64,000 bases of DNA from Fennellomyces sp. T-0311 (taxonomy: Eukaryota; Mucoromycota; Mucoromycetes; Mucorales; Lichtheimiaceae): contig JALLLT010000009.1 in the NCBI GenBank assembly GCA_025266875.1, forward strand, positions 682,001 to 746,000, given 5' to 3'. Shown here in pieces: positions 23,444 to 35,598 of this stretch. Positions within the stretch are counted from its first letter, which is position 1; the number at the start of each line of letters is the position of its first letter. Both the position numbers and the translations under genes were made by a program. Under the pieces are notes generated by a model. It saw only the letters and a list, made by a program, of their open reading frames with translations, made no database searches and was not told the DNA's origin.

Positions 23444-24261
23444 AGTTGTAACTTTGCCGACGTAACGTTTTTCTTAAATTGTTATTTTTAATTTACATAT
23501 TTATATACTGGAAAAATGCTGTCATCATTGCTTGTTTGTTTGTTGCTTTTATTTACTTCGGGTATGTATATTATATACGCGATACTCTCATAGAGGTAAT
23601 CAATTATTGGGAATATATATATAGCTACCGATACATAAAAGGTTCTGTAGTATTACATTTAGCGATTGATTCCCTCTCCTCGCAGGAATAAACTATGTCC
23701 ATGCATTAAATTTTATCTCTTGCACTATATTATAGAGTTGTCGTTAATAGAAGATTGCTGTATCTAAACCCTAAACAGAAGGACTACATGTTACTCGTAA
23801 TAAAAAGATAGTCATCAACTACGTAGAGCGTAAATCGATAGGCGTGATGCGGATTGATGGATTATAGATGCGAGAGTTATTTCTTCATTAAGCAATGCTA
23901 CACTTTAGCCACGTAGCTACTAGCAACAATATTATGTATAGTTCTATTTTAGCCGATATACATTATGAAGACGTTCATTGATTAAAATCATCGCTGTACT
24001 ATAATACTGACGACAGTCAATATGGTTATATCTAACCTCACTTTTACCTTTTGAAGAATGAAATTCTGATAATACGGTCATTGTGAATGCGGATAGTTTA
24101 TATATATATATAATATGCTATGCCCTAATAATTGAAACCACTGACATTGACAACATTTAAAGGATATAAATACCTAGGTAAATAAGTATAACGACAATCT
24201 GTTACTTTTTACTCTCGCAAATCTTCTACTTTATCAAGAGCTCTCTACATTCAAATTCAAA
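23444..24261. other. Divergent promoter region between copies E and F
   Basis: Copies E (minus) and F (plus) point away from each other, and both TATA boxes lie in this spacer (23496-23510 and 24175-24182). A 70-codon frame at 23479-23691 overlaps the promoter of copy E and is not considered a gene. Confidence 0.5.
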
Positions 24262-24423
24262 ATGTGTTGTGGCAAGAAGCAGCAAGACGAGCTCATTGGG
24301 TTTCCCTATCCAGGAATCTTCATTACCACTATGGAGGTCATTGGCTTCACTTTGTGTATTATCGCAGTGGCGACGATTGCAAGCATGTTGGCCGATGATG
24401 TCTCTATACTCGAGCTTGATTAA
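24262..24423 (+). CDS. Mini membrane protein, Met-Cys family (copy F)
   Basis: 53 residues: MCCGKKQQDELIGFPYPGIF, then a hydrophobic helix (TMEVIGFTLCIIAVATIASM) and LADDVSILELD. The start repeats the Met-Cys-Cys of copy E, followed by a KK pair. The TIASMLADDVS segment aligns with IANSLASGLS and IANSLAGGPS of copies E and B. A perfect TATAAATA at 24175-24182 lies 87 nt upstream, and the leader is pyrimidine-rich and free of upstream ATGs near the start. It is the only plus-strand copy in the cluster. Function is unknown. Confidence 0.65.
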   Translation: MCCGKKQQDELIGFPYPGIFITTMEVIGFTLCIIAVATIASMLADDVSILELD

Positions 24424-25945
24424 TTCCTCAAGTATGCTAAAGTCTCACTACGTCGTCTCTATTAGACTTGACAGGATCTATTAACGAACAAGTGACTTTC
24501 TTCTAGCACTATACACGTTTATCTTCCGAACAAAATAAAAGAGCTTGACTAAAATTGATACCATTATTTCGTCTGTGCTACTTGCTTCATATCATTAACT
24601 TAAGTAGCTTCGTACGTTGTAACGGAATTTCTCGGCCCCTTTCCGTTCATACAACCATTTCCCTTTTCAGCACGCCTTTGACCTTGTGTTTGATCTTTAT
24701 TCTATTATATGGTGCATCTACATACTGATGTATCTTGTTTCTCGTTCTGATCTTCCCAAGCTACAGATCTATTCTATTATACGATACATCTACACATTGA
24801 TATATCTTCTTCGTGGCATCGATGTTCCCAGGCGACAGTCTTATTCTATTATATAGTGTATCTACACCTTCGATTATCTTCTTCCGCACTCGGATCTTTG
24901 ACTAGCTATACTTCCAACTTATCCTACCTTTTACCTCTGGTATAGCAGATGTATCCATAGTTAGCGTATCCGTAGAACATATAAATACACTTGTTGTATT
25001 ACATGAAATAAACCAGTTAACGTAACCTCAATTATATTGATCATACCTTTCAGAAGCTCAAGTAGGAGTTTATACCTGTATTTGATTAACTCACCCTTTC
25101 TATTTCTCTATATTCCAACCTATTAGTGGATCCTGTTTCACACAGACTTACTCCACACAAACAATTTCTTTTTACAACAACGTACAACTTTTTTCTTTAG
25201 ACTCGGTGGTTACTTACCGCTTCCTAACACACACGCTTCGACAATACGTTCATCCAATTTAAAAAAATCTATACAAACTCTGCAATTTGACACAATCACA
25301 TCTAAAAGTGCGAACACGTCCTCGACAAATTAGTCTAAGATTATAAAAGGAGAAAAGGTATAACTGTAGATATAATAACTATCACAGCTACAACATCACT
25401 GACGATGCTCTCATAGTAACAAATAGACTGGTTTTTATAATTATAAAATAATACTATGATAATAGAGCACCTCTGCTGAACAGCGTATTTAAAGATGATT
25501 CTGTATAGCGCTAGACGAATTTTCCAATGTAGTACTATATGCCTTACTCAATATTTCTGTATATAGAGGAGTTTCAATACAATTGGAAGACTTTGGCATC
25601 CTTGATGGCCACTTTTGAAGTTTTGAGCGTTTTCTAAGGGCTTTTCTGATATGTGCATAATTCTACAAATTAAAAAGAACCTTTATGTACTATTAAAACC
25701 GGAACCATTATTCATATTTATATGATTGCGGAATAAAAGAAGTTTATAAAAGAGCATAACACTAAAGTATCAACCACTTGTCTAATATACAAATCATCAT
25801 ATAGATACATACGTATGATTATATCTGGATAGGTGAAAGGTATACAGATAAGGGGTGGCAGGGAGGACGGGGAATGGATGGCGTGGGTATCTTTTGGTAG
25901 TACGTATTGAGCTTTAATAACACCGAATTGGAGTTCAACCAAGCC
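24424..25945. other. Intergenic region with a 72-nt tandem repeat
   Basis: AT-rich. An AAAATAAAAGAG polyadenylation-like signal follows copy F near 24532. The 72-nt repeat occupies about 24692-24900. Nothing else is recognised before the transportin stop at 25946. Confidence 0.5.
24692..24900. repeat. 72-nt tandem repeat, about 2.8 copies
   Basis: Copies begin with TCTATTATA at 24701, 24773 and 24845, an exact 72-nt spacing. Because 72 is a multiple of three, the plus strand stays open through two copies as a 24-residue hydrophobic unit (SIIWCIYILMYLVSRSD; SIIRYIYTLIYLLRGID). The third copy has a TAG. It may be an eroded coding repeat or an untranslated repeat. Confidence 0.75.
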
Positions 25946-28900
25946 TTATACGTGATACTTTCGAGCAAGTATCTGCTGCGTTTCGGGAGATAGCCCGCTC
26001 CATGCATGTCGCCATTGCTCTTCGGTTAGCATGTTTTTGTATCCCATTAATATCTAAGTTTAAGCTTAGTAATATATATATACATACAAATGAATATCCG
26101 GTATACCAACCTCGCCTAATGACCTTAATAAAGGAGGTGATGGACGCTGGTATTGTGCGATTAACTCCAGTAGATTATTAAATTGCTAAATTCCAAGAAA
26201 AGGTTAGTCCCTCTATAGAGTCACCGCTAAACAGAACAAGGCTTACATCACTAATGCCCCTAGGGTTTGTCTTGATAATGATACACAAGCCCTGGAACGC
26301 TGTGTCCTTTTCATCGTTTTCACGTAACAGCGTTGATCTTTGCAGCCACGGCTGGATGAACTGGGGCAAATGCCGAGCAACGAGATCGGGACAGCCGTAG
26401 CCGAGTCGGCCAATAGTAATGGTGGCATTTTCTTGCAGCGAATCCTGAGTTTCAGGGCTGACAAGTAAAGGAAATAGGCGTTGGAGGAGCGGTTCAATAA
26501 AAGGCTGCATGTCAGTACCCCAGCGGATAGCGATTTCGCCCACAGCCCAAACTGCATTGTTTGAAACAGACACAAGTGCTGGATCGGGAGTGATTTGTTC
26601 AATAAGTTCACGGATAATAGGGGGTAGATAACCACGCAGGCGTTCAAAACAAGCCATAGCCAGATCACCTATCAAGGCATAGGTTGCCTGTAGTACTTCA
26701 GTAACTGGGTCGTGAATACATACAGCAAGCAATGATAAAAGTGGTGGATCGGAATTGGCCACAAGTGGATCAACGAGCTGGCCTAGACCTTGTACTAATC
26801 CAGATAATAAATCCAGTGCAACGACCATAAATTCAACATCTGGCTGGTCATACTCGTCAGGATTCTGGTCAGCCATATATGTTTGGTGCAATGTTGTGGC
26901 TACAAGCTTGACACATCGGGTAAATACAGGCTCAGCGTATGGTGCAAATACGGTTCCAAGAGCTGCGGTAACTGACGACAAGCACTCGAGCAAAGGAAAT
27001 AAATCTGTGTCTTGATCAGAAAGTTTGTTCCATTTTGTAATAAGTGGCGGCATCATGAGGTTCAGACAACGTGGTTGGTTGAGCGCTGAGCCTACTGATT
27101 CGGCCAACGTGCCGAGGGCGTCGTACAAAATAAGCAGATTTTTGTGCTGATACGTGTTGAATGCTGTCGTCAGATTGATAAGGATATGCTCGAGGTATGG
27201 TACTAACTCGATCGTGGCTTCCTCTTCGAGAGTGGCAAATGCAGAGCATGCAGCCTCTTGCACCCGCTTGTTTCTGTCTAGGATACGCTGAAGGAGATTA
27301 AAGAGAACTGGTTCAAAGAATCCCGCCCGTCCTTCTTGTGTGGAAGCTTGCTCAACGCACCATCGAGAAAATCGTCCCAATGCCCAGCATGTGATGGACC
27401 GAATCAGTGGCTTTGATCAATTGCTTGGTTAATTTCATCTCGACAAAGTCATAAGAATAAGTTTACCTTCGTATCGTTAAGGCTCTGTATAAGATACGGC
27501 ATCATTTGTGGCAGATGGGGTGCAATATCATCCATCCCGCCTAGTGGTTTCCAATTAGCAAACTTTCTTTTTTGTAGCTTGGTGGATGTCATGGTTACCT
27601 TCGGCGGCAGCCCCTAGCGCCAAAACACCACTTTCTCGTTCTCGCCAGTCTTCACTGAACAAGTTGTGGTTAAGAAGGGGTAGCAGCACAACGACAACGT
27701 GACACTTGTATGTTGTTGAGAGCACATCTAGCGCTGCCGCACTGCACTTTCGCAACGTCCATTCAGAGTAAAACTCATCATCGTCATAATCCTCGTCGTC
27801 GTCGTCGTCGTCTGCTGTATTATTATCGTCGTTGTCGTCATTGTCGCTATTGTCGACGGCATCGTGATTGTCATTGCTTTCGTGGTCGCCATCCCTTGGG
27901 GCACTAGCAGGCCGATTATGCCTCCTTGAATGCCGTGGTCTGATATCCATCTCATTATCGGGGATATGAGCATCGTCCTCGTCACCTCCAAGCATAAGCA
28001 AATCGGTATCTGAATACACCATCCGCTTCAACAGTTCAGGGACGATGCGGGGGAGATAGGGCAGCAAGCGTTCATGCATCTCATCCAAGTTTGAAAACTG
28101 AATCCAAAAGTCGCAGGCCTCCAGGGCTACTTGTTCGTTTTCGTCGTGTGTGCAATAGATCATGTAGTTGATGACGGCGTCCAGGTACGGTGCCAGAGCT
28201 TCAGGGCTGGCCTCAAGGACCATGACGAGCGACCGACAGATTTCCTGACGCACACGTGAGGACTCGTCTGTCGCGCGACTAAATAGAGCATTCAGGTAAA
28301 GATCCATGTGCTTGAGAAGCGAGGCAGACCGCAGCATAATGAACTGGGAAGTGGCAGTGATGGCAATGGCACGGAGTTTCGGTTCGGGGTTGTAAAAGAA
28401 CTGGATGAACTTTGGAATCATCAAGTTCAGTTCATCCATTGCATCCAGGTCCCTGGCCGCGTCTTCGCAGATCATGGCCAGTGCGTCAAACGCCATCTAG
28501 AATAAAAAGAGAAAATTGGATTCCCGATCAACTGTACTTTTTCCCGTCCCACGCAAACAAACAAGACCTACATCAACGGTGATCGAGTCGGGGCTATCGA
28601 GCTTCTCAACCAGAACTTGCAGAATGTGCGGCCAGTTATGCGCCTGACCTCGCGTAACGATCGCAGCAATACTTGACGCTATGGTTCGGCGCACATCCCC
28701 ATCCTTGTCGGGCTGATTCAGCGCATCCACGCAGCAGGCCTTGACGTGGTCGAGCACGACCAGCGGGACGCTGTTAAAGTACGATTTGATGTTGTTCTTG
28801 AGCAAGTGCCCAGCGATGGCTCGTGGATAGGATTCGAGTTCCGGCATTTTAGTCAGGATATACACGAGGTATGAGTTGTAGTCTGGCACTTCGTTGAACG

Positions 28901-29078
28901 ATGCGAGTTTCTATGTGAATATGGTTCCAGCTTCTCTTTTCTCAGGCAAACTATGTGTGAGGGAAACGACAGATACCTGCTGGACCAGGAGCTGATCTCG
29001 ACTTTCGGGACGAGCGGCATCGCGGAGCAGAAGCAATAGATCGCTCAAGGCTTGTTCCTGTGGCTGCCAATGGGACAT
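25946..29078 (-). CDS. Transportin, karyopherin beta-2 (Kap104/TNPO1)
   Basis: Nuclear import receptor for PY-NLS cargoes such as hnRNP-type RNA-binding proteins. Seven exons on the minus strand (28977-29078, 28572-28910, 27599-28496, 27467-27540, 26247-27410, 26111-26185, 25946-26053) give 919 residues, close to the approximately 900 of the family. The N-terminus MSHWQPQEQALSDLLLLLRD forms the first HEAT helix. The characteristic insertion in HEAT 8 is preserved as a long acidic loop (DDDDDDEDYDDDEFYSEW) followed by LRKCSAAALDVLS. Further family blocks are NKRVQEAACSAFATLEEEA, YQHKNLLILYDALGTLA and DLFPLLECLSSVTAAL. The last exon (GYKNMLTEEQWRHAW) aligns with the family C-terminus. The acidic loop is extended by an Asn/Asp-rich segment. 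Confidence 0.93.
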
Positions 29079-29330
29079 TGGGTGCAATTGACGATTGGGG
29101 AAGGAAAGAGGAGGGGATGTTTAAATGAGAAGGTGAGAAGGTAGAGTGTGGCTGGCCGCTTGGGTGGTAAAGTTTCGGCCCCGTGACACCGAAAGGCAGA
29201 GGGCTTTCTCTGTTCTCAACTACGCAAAGACTTGCAAACACAGTGCATGAAATATTCACATGCCCTCACTCCTTATTTTTGGCCCTCCACACTGATCGGC
29301 CTGCTTTTTCTTTTTTGTAAGACTTTATTA

Positions 29331-32299
29331 TTACTCTGCCACGTACTTGCCCGTACGCACTGATCTTTCCGTTGATTCGACTCTAGCCCAGATCGCAGAG
29401 GACTCCTCGTCCGCCTCGGTCGCCACGCTCACGCCCGATAGCAACTGATCCTTGGCCTCGAAACGGATGGCGAGCGACTGTGGCGCTCCCTGCTCCTTGG
29501 TGGAGAACTTGGCGCGAAGCACGCGCTCGTCCGCGTCATGCCATTCGCCCATGGGCCACACCATTTTTTCCTGGTCGACCATCCACTGGCCGCCCGGTAC
29601 GCTCTGCACATTCTGCACGTTGCCGCTGACGGTCGTCATGAAGAACACGCCGTGCACATCCAATGGCGCCGCAGTTTTGTTGTACTTTACAAGCAGCAAA
29701 GTCTGTTCCTGCTCACACTTCCACATCGGCCTAGCCTTGATAGGAATGATGTCGTCATCGGTGGGTTTGACTTGATACTTGATACACAGGATGGGGCTGT
29801 CGCCTGCCAGGCTAAACATGTTTGTGTCCAGCTTGTACACGCCTGCTTCTTCCAGTTGGGTGATGTAACTGGTGTTGGGTGCGATGCGCTCCAGATTGTC
29901 CACGTGCTCGAGTCGGAAACACACTGGCCTTGTGGTCTCGGTGGGCCCATGATAAGCGATCTTGACCTCGCCTAATACGGCTGCCCGTACAACAGTGCCA
30001 CCCTTCATGAGACAGTGGATGCTTTCGGTAATCTGCACTCTGATCATCGGCTTGGCTTCTACAGGGGCGTCCTCGAGTTGAACAGGTGCATCGTTGAGCT
30101 GGACTGGAGCGTCCTCGAGTTGAACGGGCGCATCGTGCAGCTGTACTGGATCGTCTTGCACAGGTGCGTCCTGAAGCTGAACAGGTGCATCTTGTAGTTG
30201 AACACTTTGGGTGGGTGCGTCATCGAAAGGCGAAGCGGGCGGCTTGACTTCCTGCACCGGGTCCAACAATCGGGTGCCTCGTTGATCACGACGCCCACGT
30301 CGCTTACCAGACGCTGTAGGACTCTTTTCTTTGAGCATCGATGATACGCGTGTTAATGCAACCGCAGCATGGGCCGCATCCTCCTCCTTCACCGTCTCAT
30401 TCTTGATGTCAACTTTGAGCTTCTGTTGGTTGCTAAACACGCTTCATAGAAAAATTAAAGTCAGCGACCTCGTTACTGCTCTCCCTTTGCTATGGACAGT
30501 TGCTAACCTGCCGTTATCGGACCCAAAGTCGTCATCATGCAGGGAGCTTCCAATGTTGTCACCGGGCCATGCTGCGCGGTCGGGCGGCGGGATCGTGTAC
30601 CCTTCTGCATCTACCAGCACTTTGGGCTAAAAGCATTTGCTCATAAGTATGCATGCACAACCCTGTGAGAATAAAAGAGATCCTACCGGTTGTTGATGCT
30701 GACTGCTGGCAAAGCTTCCCGTGAAACTGGATGCCTTTTTCAACGAAGACGGCTGGTCCGGTGATGTGGGCGAGGTTGGTACTGGAGACATGGAGTCTTC
30801 GTTGCTAGGTGTCGGGTTACTCGAAATGTTACTGCCGTTTTCTGAGCCACCAATGCTCGAGCGACTGTGTTGATCGGAATGGTGCATGACAGGCGGAGCA
30901 AGGTCAGCGTTGACATAACCGTTGTTGTCTCCTTTGTTCTTGCGGCGAATAGATACAAGTGTCGACAGGAATTTGCGTTCTTTGCCGGATTTTCTCGAGC
31001 GACTGCTCTTTTCAGATATACTGGGTACTGGTACAGGTGGTTCCAAATTCGATGGTACAGAGAGCATGCTAGGCGCGTTAGATGATTCGAGCGATTGGAT
31101 GGACTGTTCGGATTGCGACGGCTGCATTTCCGTTGATGACAAGACTCGCGCTAGACCATTTGTAGGCTGTTTTGCACAGAATGCATTAATTTCGTCTTGT
31201 ACATTAAAGTTGCTGGCGGCTGTAAGCACATTATTGGAAACCTTGTTTTTTTTATCACACGTCAGCTTCCACTTTTTCACTCTTCTCATTAACTTTTTAC
31301 CTCGATGCGCTTGAGCAATTGGTCGTTTTGTAAAACTTCAAACTTTTGAACCACAGCTCGTAGATTTTCCCAACGGTGTTCATCCACCGCTTGGTGTTTC
31401 TATGGTAAAGAAATGTTGTCAGAGCCAAGGTAGCTGATTAGCAACCATCCCTTATTTTTACCTGGATATAATCAGGACCAGTACGCAACCAATGAGCCTT
31501 TACTTCCTCAACGCCTTTGGTTGATTCCATCAGCTTTGCCTCTTTGTTTGGCTTTGTAGACTTTTTGTGCTATGTTCTGAGTTTTAGTAAACAAACACGA
31601 AATTACCAAAAGGGCGTTCATAACTTACCTTGTTCAGTCGAGCAAGGCGGTCGTCATAGTCTTTGCACAATCGCTGCATCGTTGCATCCATCTTTCGAAC
31701 AAGGGTATTGTTAGCTGGGGTTGATACAAACGGCAGATTACAAGACATTACAGATTTGACAGCTTCATAGTCGGTATCGCTTTGGAGCACGGATCGTAGC
31801 GGGCGTTCGACATCTTCAGTAATTTTTAGTGACATGACAGCGTGGATGGTGTATATTTCGGTCATTTCCTGATGAAGCATCTCCCATATCGGCTGCATCT
31901 GCCTTTTGATCGTTTACTACTTTGTACGTTGTTCAAAATGCGAGCAGCTTACCCTAAGGCAGTTTTGTCAGTAACGAAAAACTTTTTGGATATTCTTGCT
32001 AGGCTCTTTGCATAAAGATCTTCGGCATGGGCTCTAATAATAGACATGTGAATGACGCGAACGACAAAGGGATCCTAATATAGAATATACCTCTCTTTAA
32101 AATACTCGGCTAGTTCGTCGTTCAACTTGAGTGCTTTGCGAAGTCGATTCTGGATTATTTCAATACCGTCCTTTGGTCTTTCGGTCTAGAATAGCCGTTT
32201 ACTATATATATATATGCGCTGTATTTTTGACAAGCAGAAATAATAGTTTACCAGAAAGGCGTCCAGGTACGGATTGGGTGGCGATGGCTCGACAGTCAT
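29331..32299 (-). CDS. Muniscin, F-BAR plus mu-homology domain (Syp1/FCHo type)
   Basis: Early endocytic adaptor that binds membrane through the F-BAR domain and cargo or Ede1/Eps15-type partners through the mu-homology domain. Nine exons (32252-32299, 32091-32185, 31953-32033, 31629-31902, 31462-31560, 31301-31399, 30687-31241, 30508-30626, 29331-30441) give 826 residues. The F-BAR part begins PYLDAFLTERPKDGIEIIQ and includes ELAEYFKERAHAEDLYAKSL. A Ser-rich linker of about 250 residues follows, then a tandem heptad repeat (VQLxDAP). The mu-homology domain starts near MIRVQITESIHCLMKGG and ends at the stop codon. Domain order and length match Syp1 and FCHo. All nine junctions keep frame. Confidence 0.9.
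30056..30205 (-). repeat. Coding 7-residue tandem repeat in the muniscin linker
   Basis: About seven copies of a 21-nt unit encode DAPVQLx-type heptads (VQLQDAPVQLQDAPVQ, then VQLHDAP, VQLEDAP, VQLNDAP, VQLEDAP). It sits just before the mu-homology domain. The variable position (Q, H, E, N) differs between copies. Confidence 0.9.
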
Positions 32300-35200
32300 A
32301 GTTTAGTTTTTCAAAGAGATGACGGGATTAGGGCGTAATGCGGAGGTGATGAGAAAAGTGGGAAAAAGAAGGGCGCGCAAAAATAGTTTGAATATAAAAG
32401 GAATGGAAAAGTTTTTCTCGAACGAGCGAGAGATGTTGCAAAACGAAAGTATGAAAAGCAAAAACCAAGACCTTTCTCGTCCAAATTCGGAAATCTACCT
32501 TCTTCCAGCAGCCGAGACCTCCCGCTTGATATATTTATCCGTAGCGGAGGCAATGCCGTGCACTATCCGTGCATGCTCGATATGGAATGTGTTGTGGAAC
32601 ATTTGCCCCTACTAATAGTACAATTATTAGTACTTTTGAACGCCTACTGGTTATTTAATGCTCCTATCCGTTTGAATAACTCTTATCTTTCATCATTGTA
32701 GCGCACTGAAGTATTAGTAATTCCCACGGAACTGGGATCTTCAGTAAATAAGCGAGTATCACGCAGAAGAGACCCCTGTAGATCCAGATGTCCCTTGATC
32801 GTAAAGCATCATGTTGTATAGTCGACCACGGACTCCGTATTGCAACGCAAAACTTGCTGGCTGAGTGCATCTTTGCGGATACTCTTTTGCATTTAGCATT
32901 ACATAGTAGCCACGTATAAAGTACCTTCCCTCAACCCTCCAACGTATTTACAAAGGTGTTCTTACGAAACTCGTATTTAATCACTCATTTCGCTTTTGAA
33001 GCTAAATACCACCATATTTTCGAATGCATTTCTTCCTCTTTCATTCCGCTTTTGATGTTTTAATTCGTCAAGGGTTTACAATGGCGCATTGCGCTTATGG
33101 AAGCGGTGCTGGTAGTAAGTTATACATATTCCGTACATACCGAGAATGATGCTCTATCGTCTAGGATTATCTTCCCTCATCAAAACACTTTGAACAGTTA
33201 TATTTTTTAGACCAGGGCAGCGAAATGCGAGTCGGTGTATGGTAACCTCAGGACGAATTCCTTTCCTATCGTTTCTCAGTGAATACCAGCCTGAATCTGT
33301 CATGGGTGGAATACTGTAAAAGGTTCACTTCAAAGGTACCACAGTTCTCTCTAATAATCCAGAAATTCAGGTCTTTAATTTAGATAAGATTTATTATGTT
33401 GACCAGCTACGCAATGGGATGCTTAAAAAGCTAATGAGGGGCCTCAGTCTGCTGGACTGAAGTAGCTTAGACGATGGCACGATGAAGAGGGTCACTTTTT
33501 GCCACTATACGTAATATTTGATCCTAATGTAATTGACATAAGCTGTGCACTTCATTCCGGTAAAATCATCCAGATTATAGTTTTCACTTGGTACGTACAC
33601 GCCGTCGATCTCAATACTACTTTCCTATATATCAAATATTTAAAGCACTGTCTCTAGTTATTGTACGGAAGAAGTGCTTGTATATCCAATAAGAGCACAC
33701 TGAAACATATTGCTTCGACAGAAATGAGACCTTGACAGAGCAATTATTTTGCTTCTCGCAAATCAAGTATTACGTATGTCAAATAGACCAACAGAGACTC
33801 ACTCAATCCCCAAAACGATTTGATTATGTACTTTCAAGAGAAAATGTAATATTAGCAACCATTAAATTACAAGCAGTTTTGCGCAATACAAAATACGCTT
33901 TGCTTCTCAGCCTACCATGTATGGCAGCCTGTGAAAAACCCATCATAAAAACATACTCTTAACGTATGATAACGTTATTTTCAAATGGTGAATTGAATAG
34001 TTTTTGTACTATTAGCAAAAACATCGCACTCCCCAGCGTCCTCCCTCTTATGCTCATGCTTCTGTCAACAAGGATCGGCTGCCACAAAATATTCCGCTGT
34101 ACAAGCACCATTTTCAGCTCCAACTATGGCAGTAGCAGCAGTGAAGGAAATTAATAACATGTATTCAGAAGCCATAACCGACGTTCTTGCCAAATTTCTT
34201 CTTGTCAAGACTCTTTGAGCTTTGTCGACTTTGGTATAGTATGTTCACAGATCCCGGGTTCCTGCATTGAAAAATAACAGACAGCGGCATTACACAACGT
34301 GCTTTTTCTATCAAAACAAACGTTTCTCATTAACAACTTTAATTCCAATGATGACACCAGCAAGTGTTTAAACATCGGCGAAGCAGAGTGGCATTGATTA
34401 CATCAAGTACTTTGAATGCAGCTCCGGTAGTGCGTGGGGAATAAAATAATGAGTTGATATCCCCTTTTAGGCTACACACTTACAAGTACGCTGTAAGTTT
34501 TCTCAAGAATGGGAGAGTTTCGGAACATAACAATCAGGAATTATAGAAACTGTGCTTCACCGCCTATACTCCCACAAAGCTACCTTTTTATAATTAAAGT
34601 ACATATGGCCAGTTCAGCCCCCATCCATCGTCAATCTGATTTAATAAAATTATTGACAGTTTCACTTTATAATTACTATAGATTACAGTACTTTCTAACT
34701 TACCCATTTGCTTTTGTTCATGAAATACTACATGCAAGTGGTTCCAATACTTATGGTAGTGAAATCTAATAGACAACCGAGGCAATATAATCCGTGCAGA
34801 AGTTCGCAACTGTATACATAATGCATATCTAATATTGTCCTGACTAGTCGCTGGTTTACCCGCGACAAACATATCAATATACAAAACGTCCCGGGTGCGT
34901 GTGTATGTGGAGAACCAGTCGTCCATTAGTGTAGAGGGGGTATACATAGCCAGACTGCCTGGACTGAACCATTTGCCCATCATTATGTATTGTATCGATT
35001 AACTCACTAATCTGATTTAGTCGGTGGGTGTGACACTTAAACTTTTACTACCTCCAGGACACGTACTTGAAGTGCACATAATATGCTTTTACATACGAAA
35101 CTCAGGCAATCGCACTTGATTTTGGGTTCAGTGCCAGTGTACTTCCGTAGTGTGTAGCAATTCTCTGTAAAGCGCTTGTGGGGCTCTAGTATACAGTAGT

Positions 35201-35598
35201 TGCGCAATTATTATATACATAAGTTGAACATGTCTTTTTTGACGTACTGGCGAAGTTGTTTCACGCACTCGCATGAGACGGTCTATCTGAACCGTTTAAT
35301 CTTGCAGTTTATTAAGTCTTTTTACCTATCATTCGAGCGTGTTGAAGTTTGTCAGCAAAACATTTTGTGCCCGAGTGGTATCCGCATAGTAAATTTTGGC
35401 AGTGATAGTGATTTACATATTTACTGCTTATGTGCTTGTCAGTTCTCAAGTTTAAAGGGAGGTTGAGCCTTGTACACAAGTGAGGCACGCCCCTGCACCG
35501 ATGACTTTACGCTTTAAATACTACGAGTGACCGATCGAATGACGACAGCAATTGCACTAAGAGGTAAAAGCAGAGAAACTTAAGGTTAGACATATTTC
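32300..35598. other. Intergenic region, no firm gene
   Basis: 3.3 kb without a supportable conserved gene. A 68-codon minus-strand frame at 32664-32870 has one hydrophobic segment (GLFCVILAYLLKI) and a TATA-like CTTTATAC about 45 nt upstream. At 33081 on the plus strand a short frame MAHCAYGSGAG meets a good GTAAGT donor. Both are too weak to call. The 129-codon frame at 34594-34983 (minus) has no recognisable feature. Confidence 0.45.

Noticed and set aside
23479..23691. 70-codon hydrophobic plus-strand frame between copies E and F
   Set aside because: It is hydrophobic like the mini proteins but lies across the TATA box of copy E, has no TATA of its own and no Met-Cys start; hydrophobicity is common in T-rich DNA.
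34594..34983. 129-codon minus-strand frame in the 32-35 kb gap
   Set aside because: No motif, signal peptide, splice partner or promoter signal; within expectation for AT-rich DNA.
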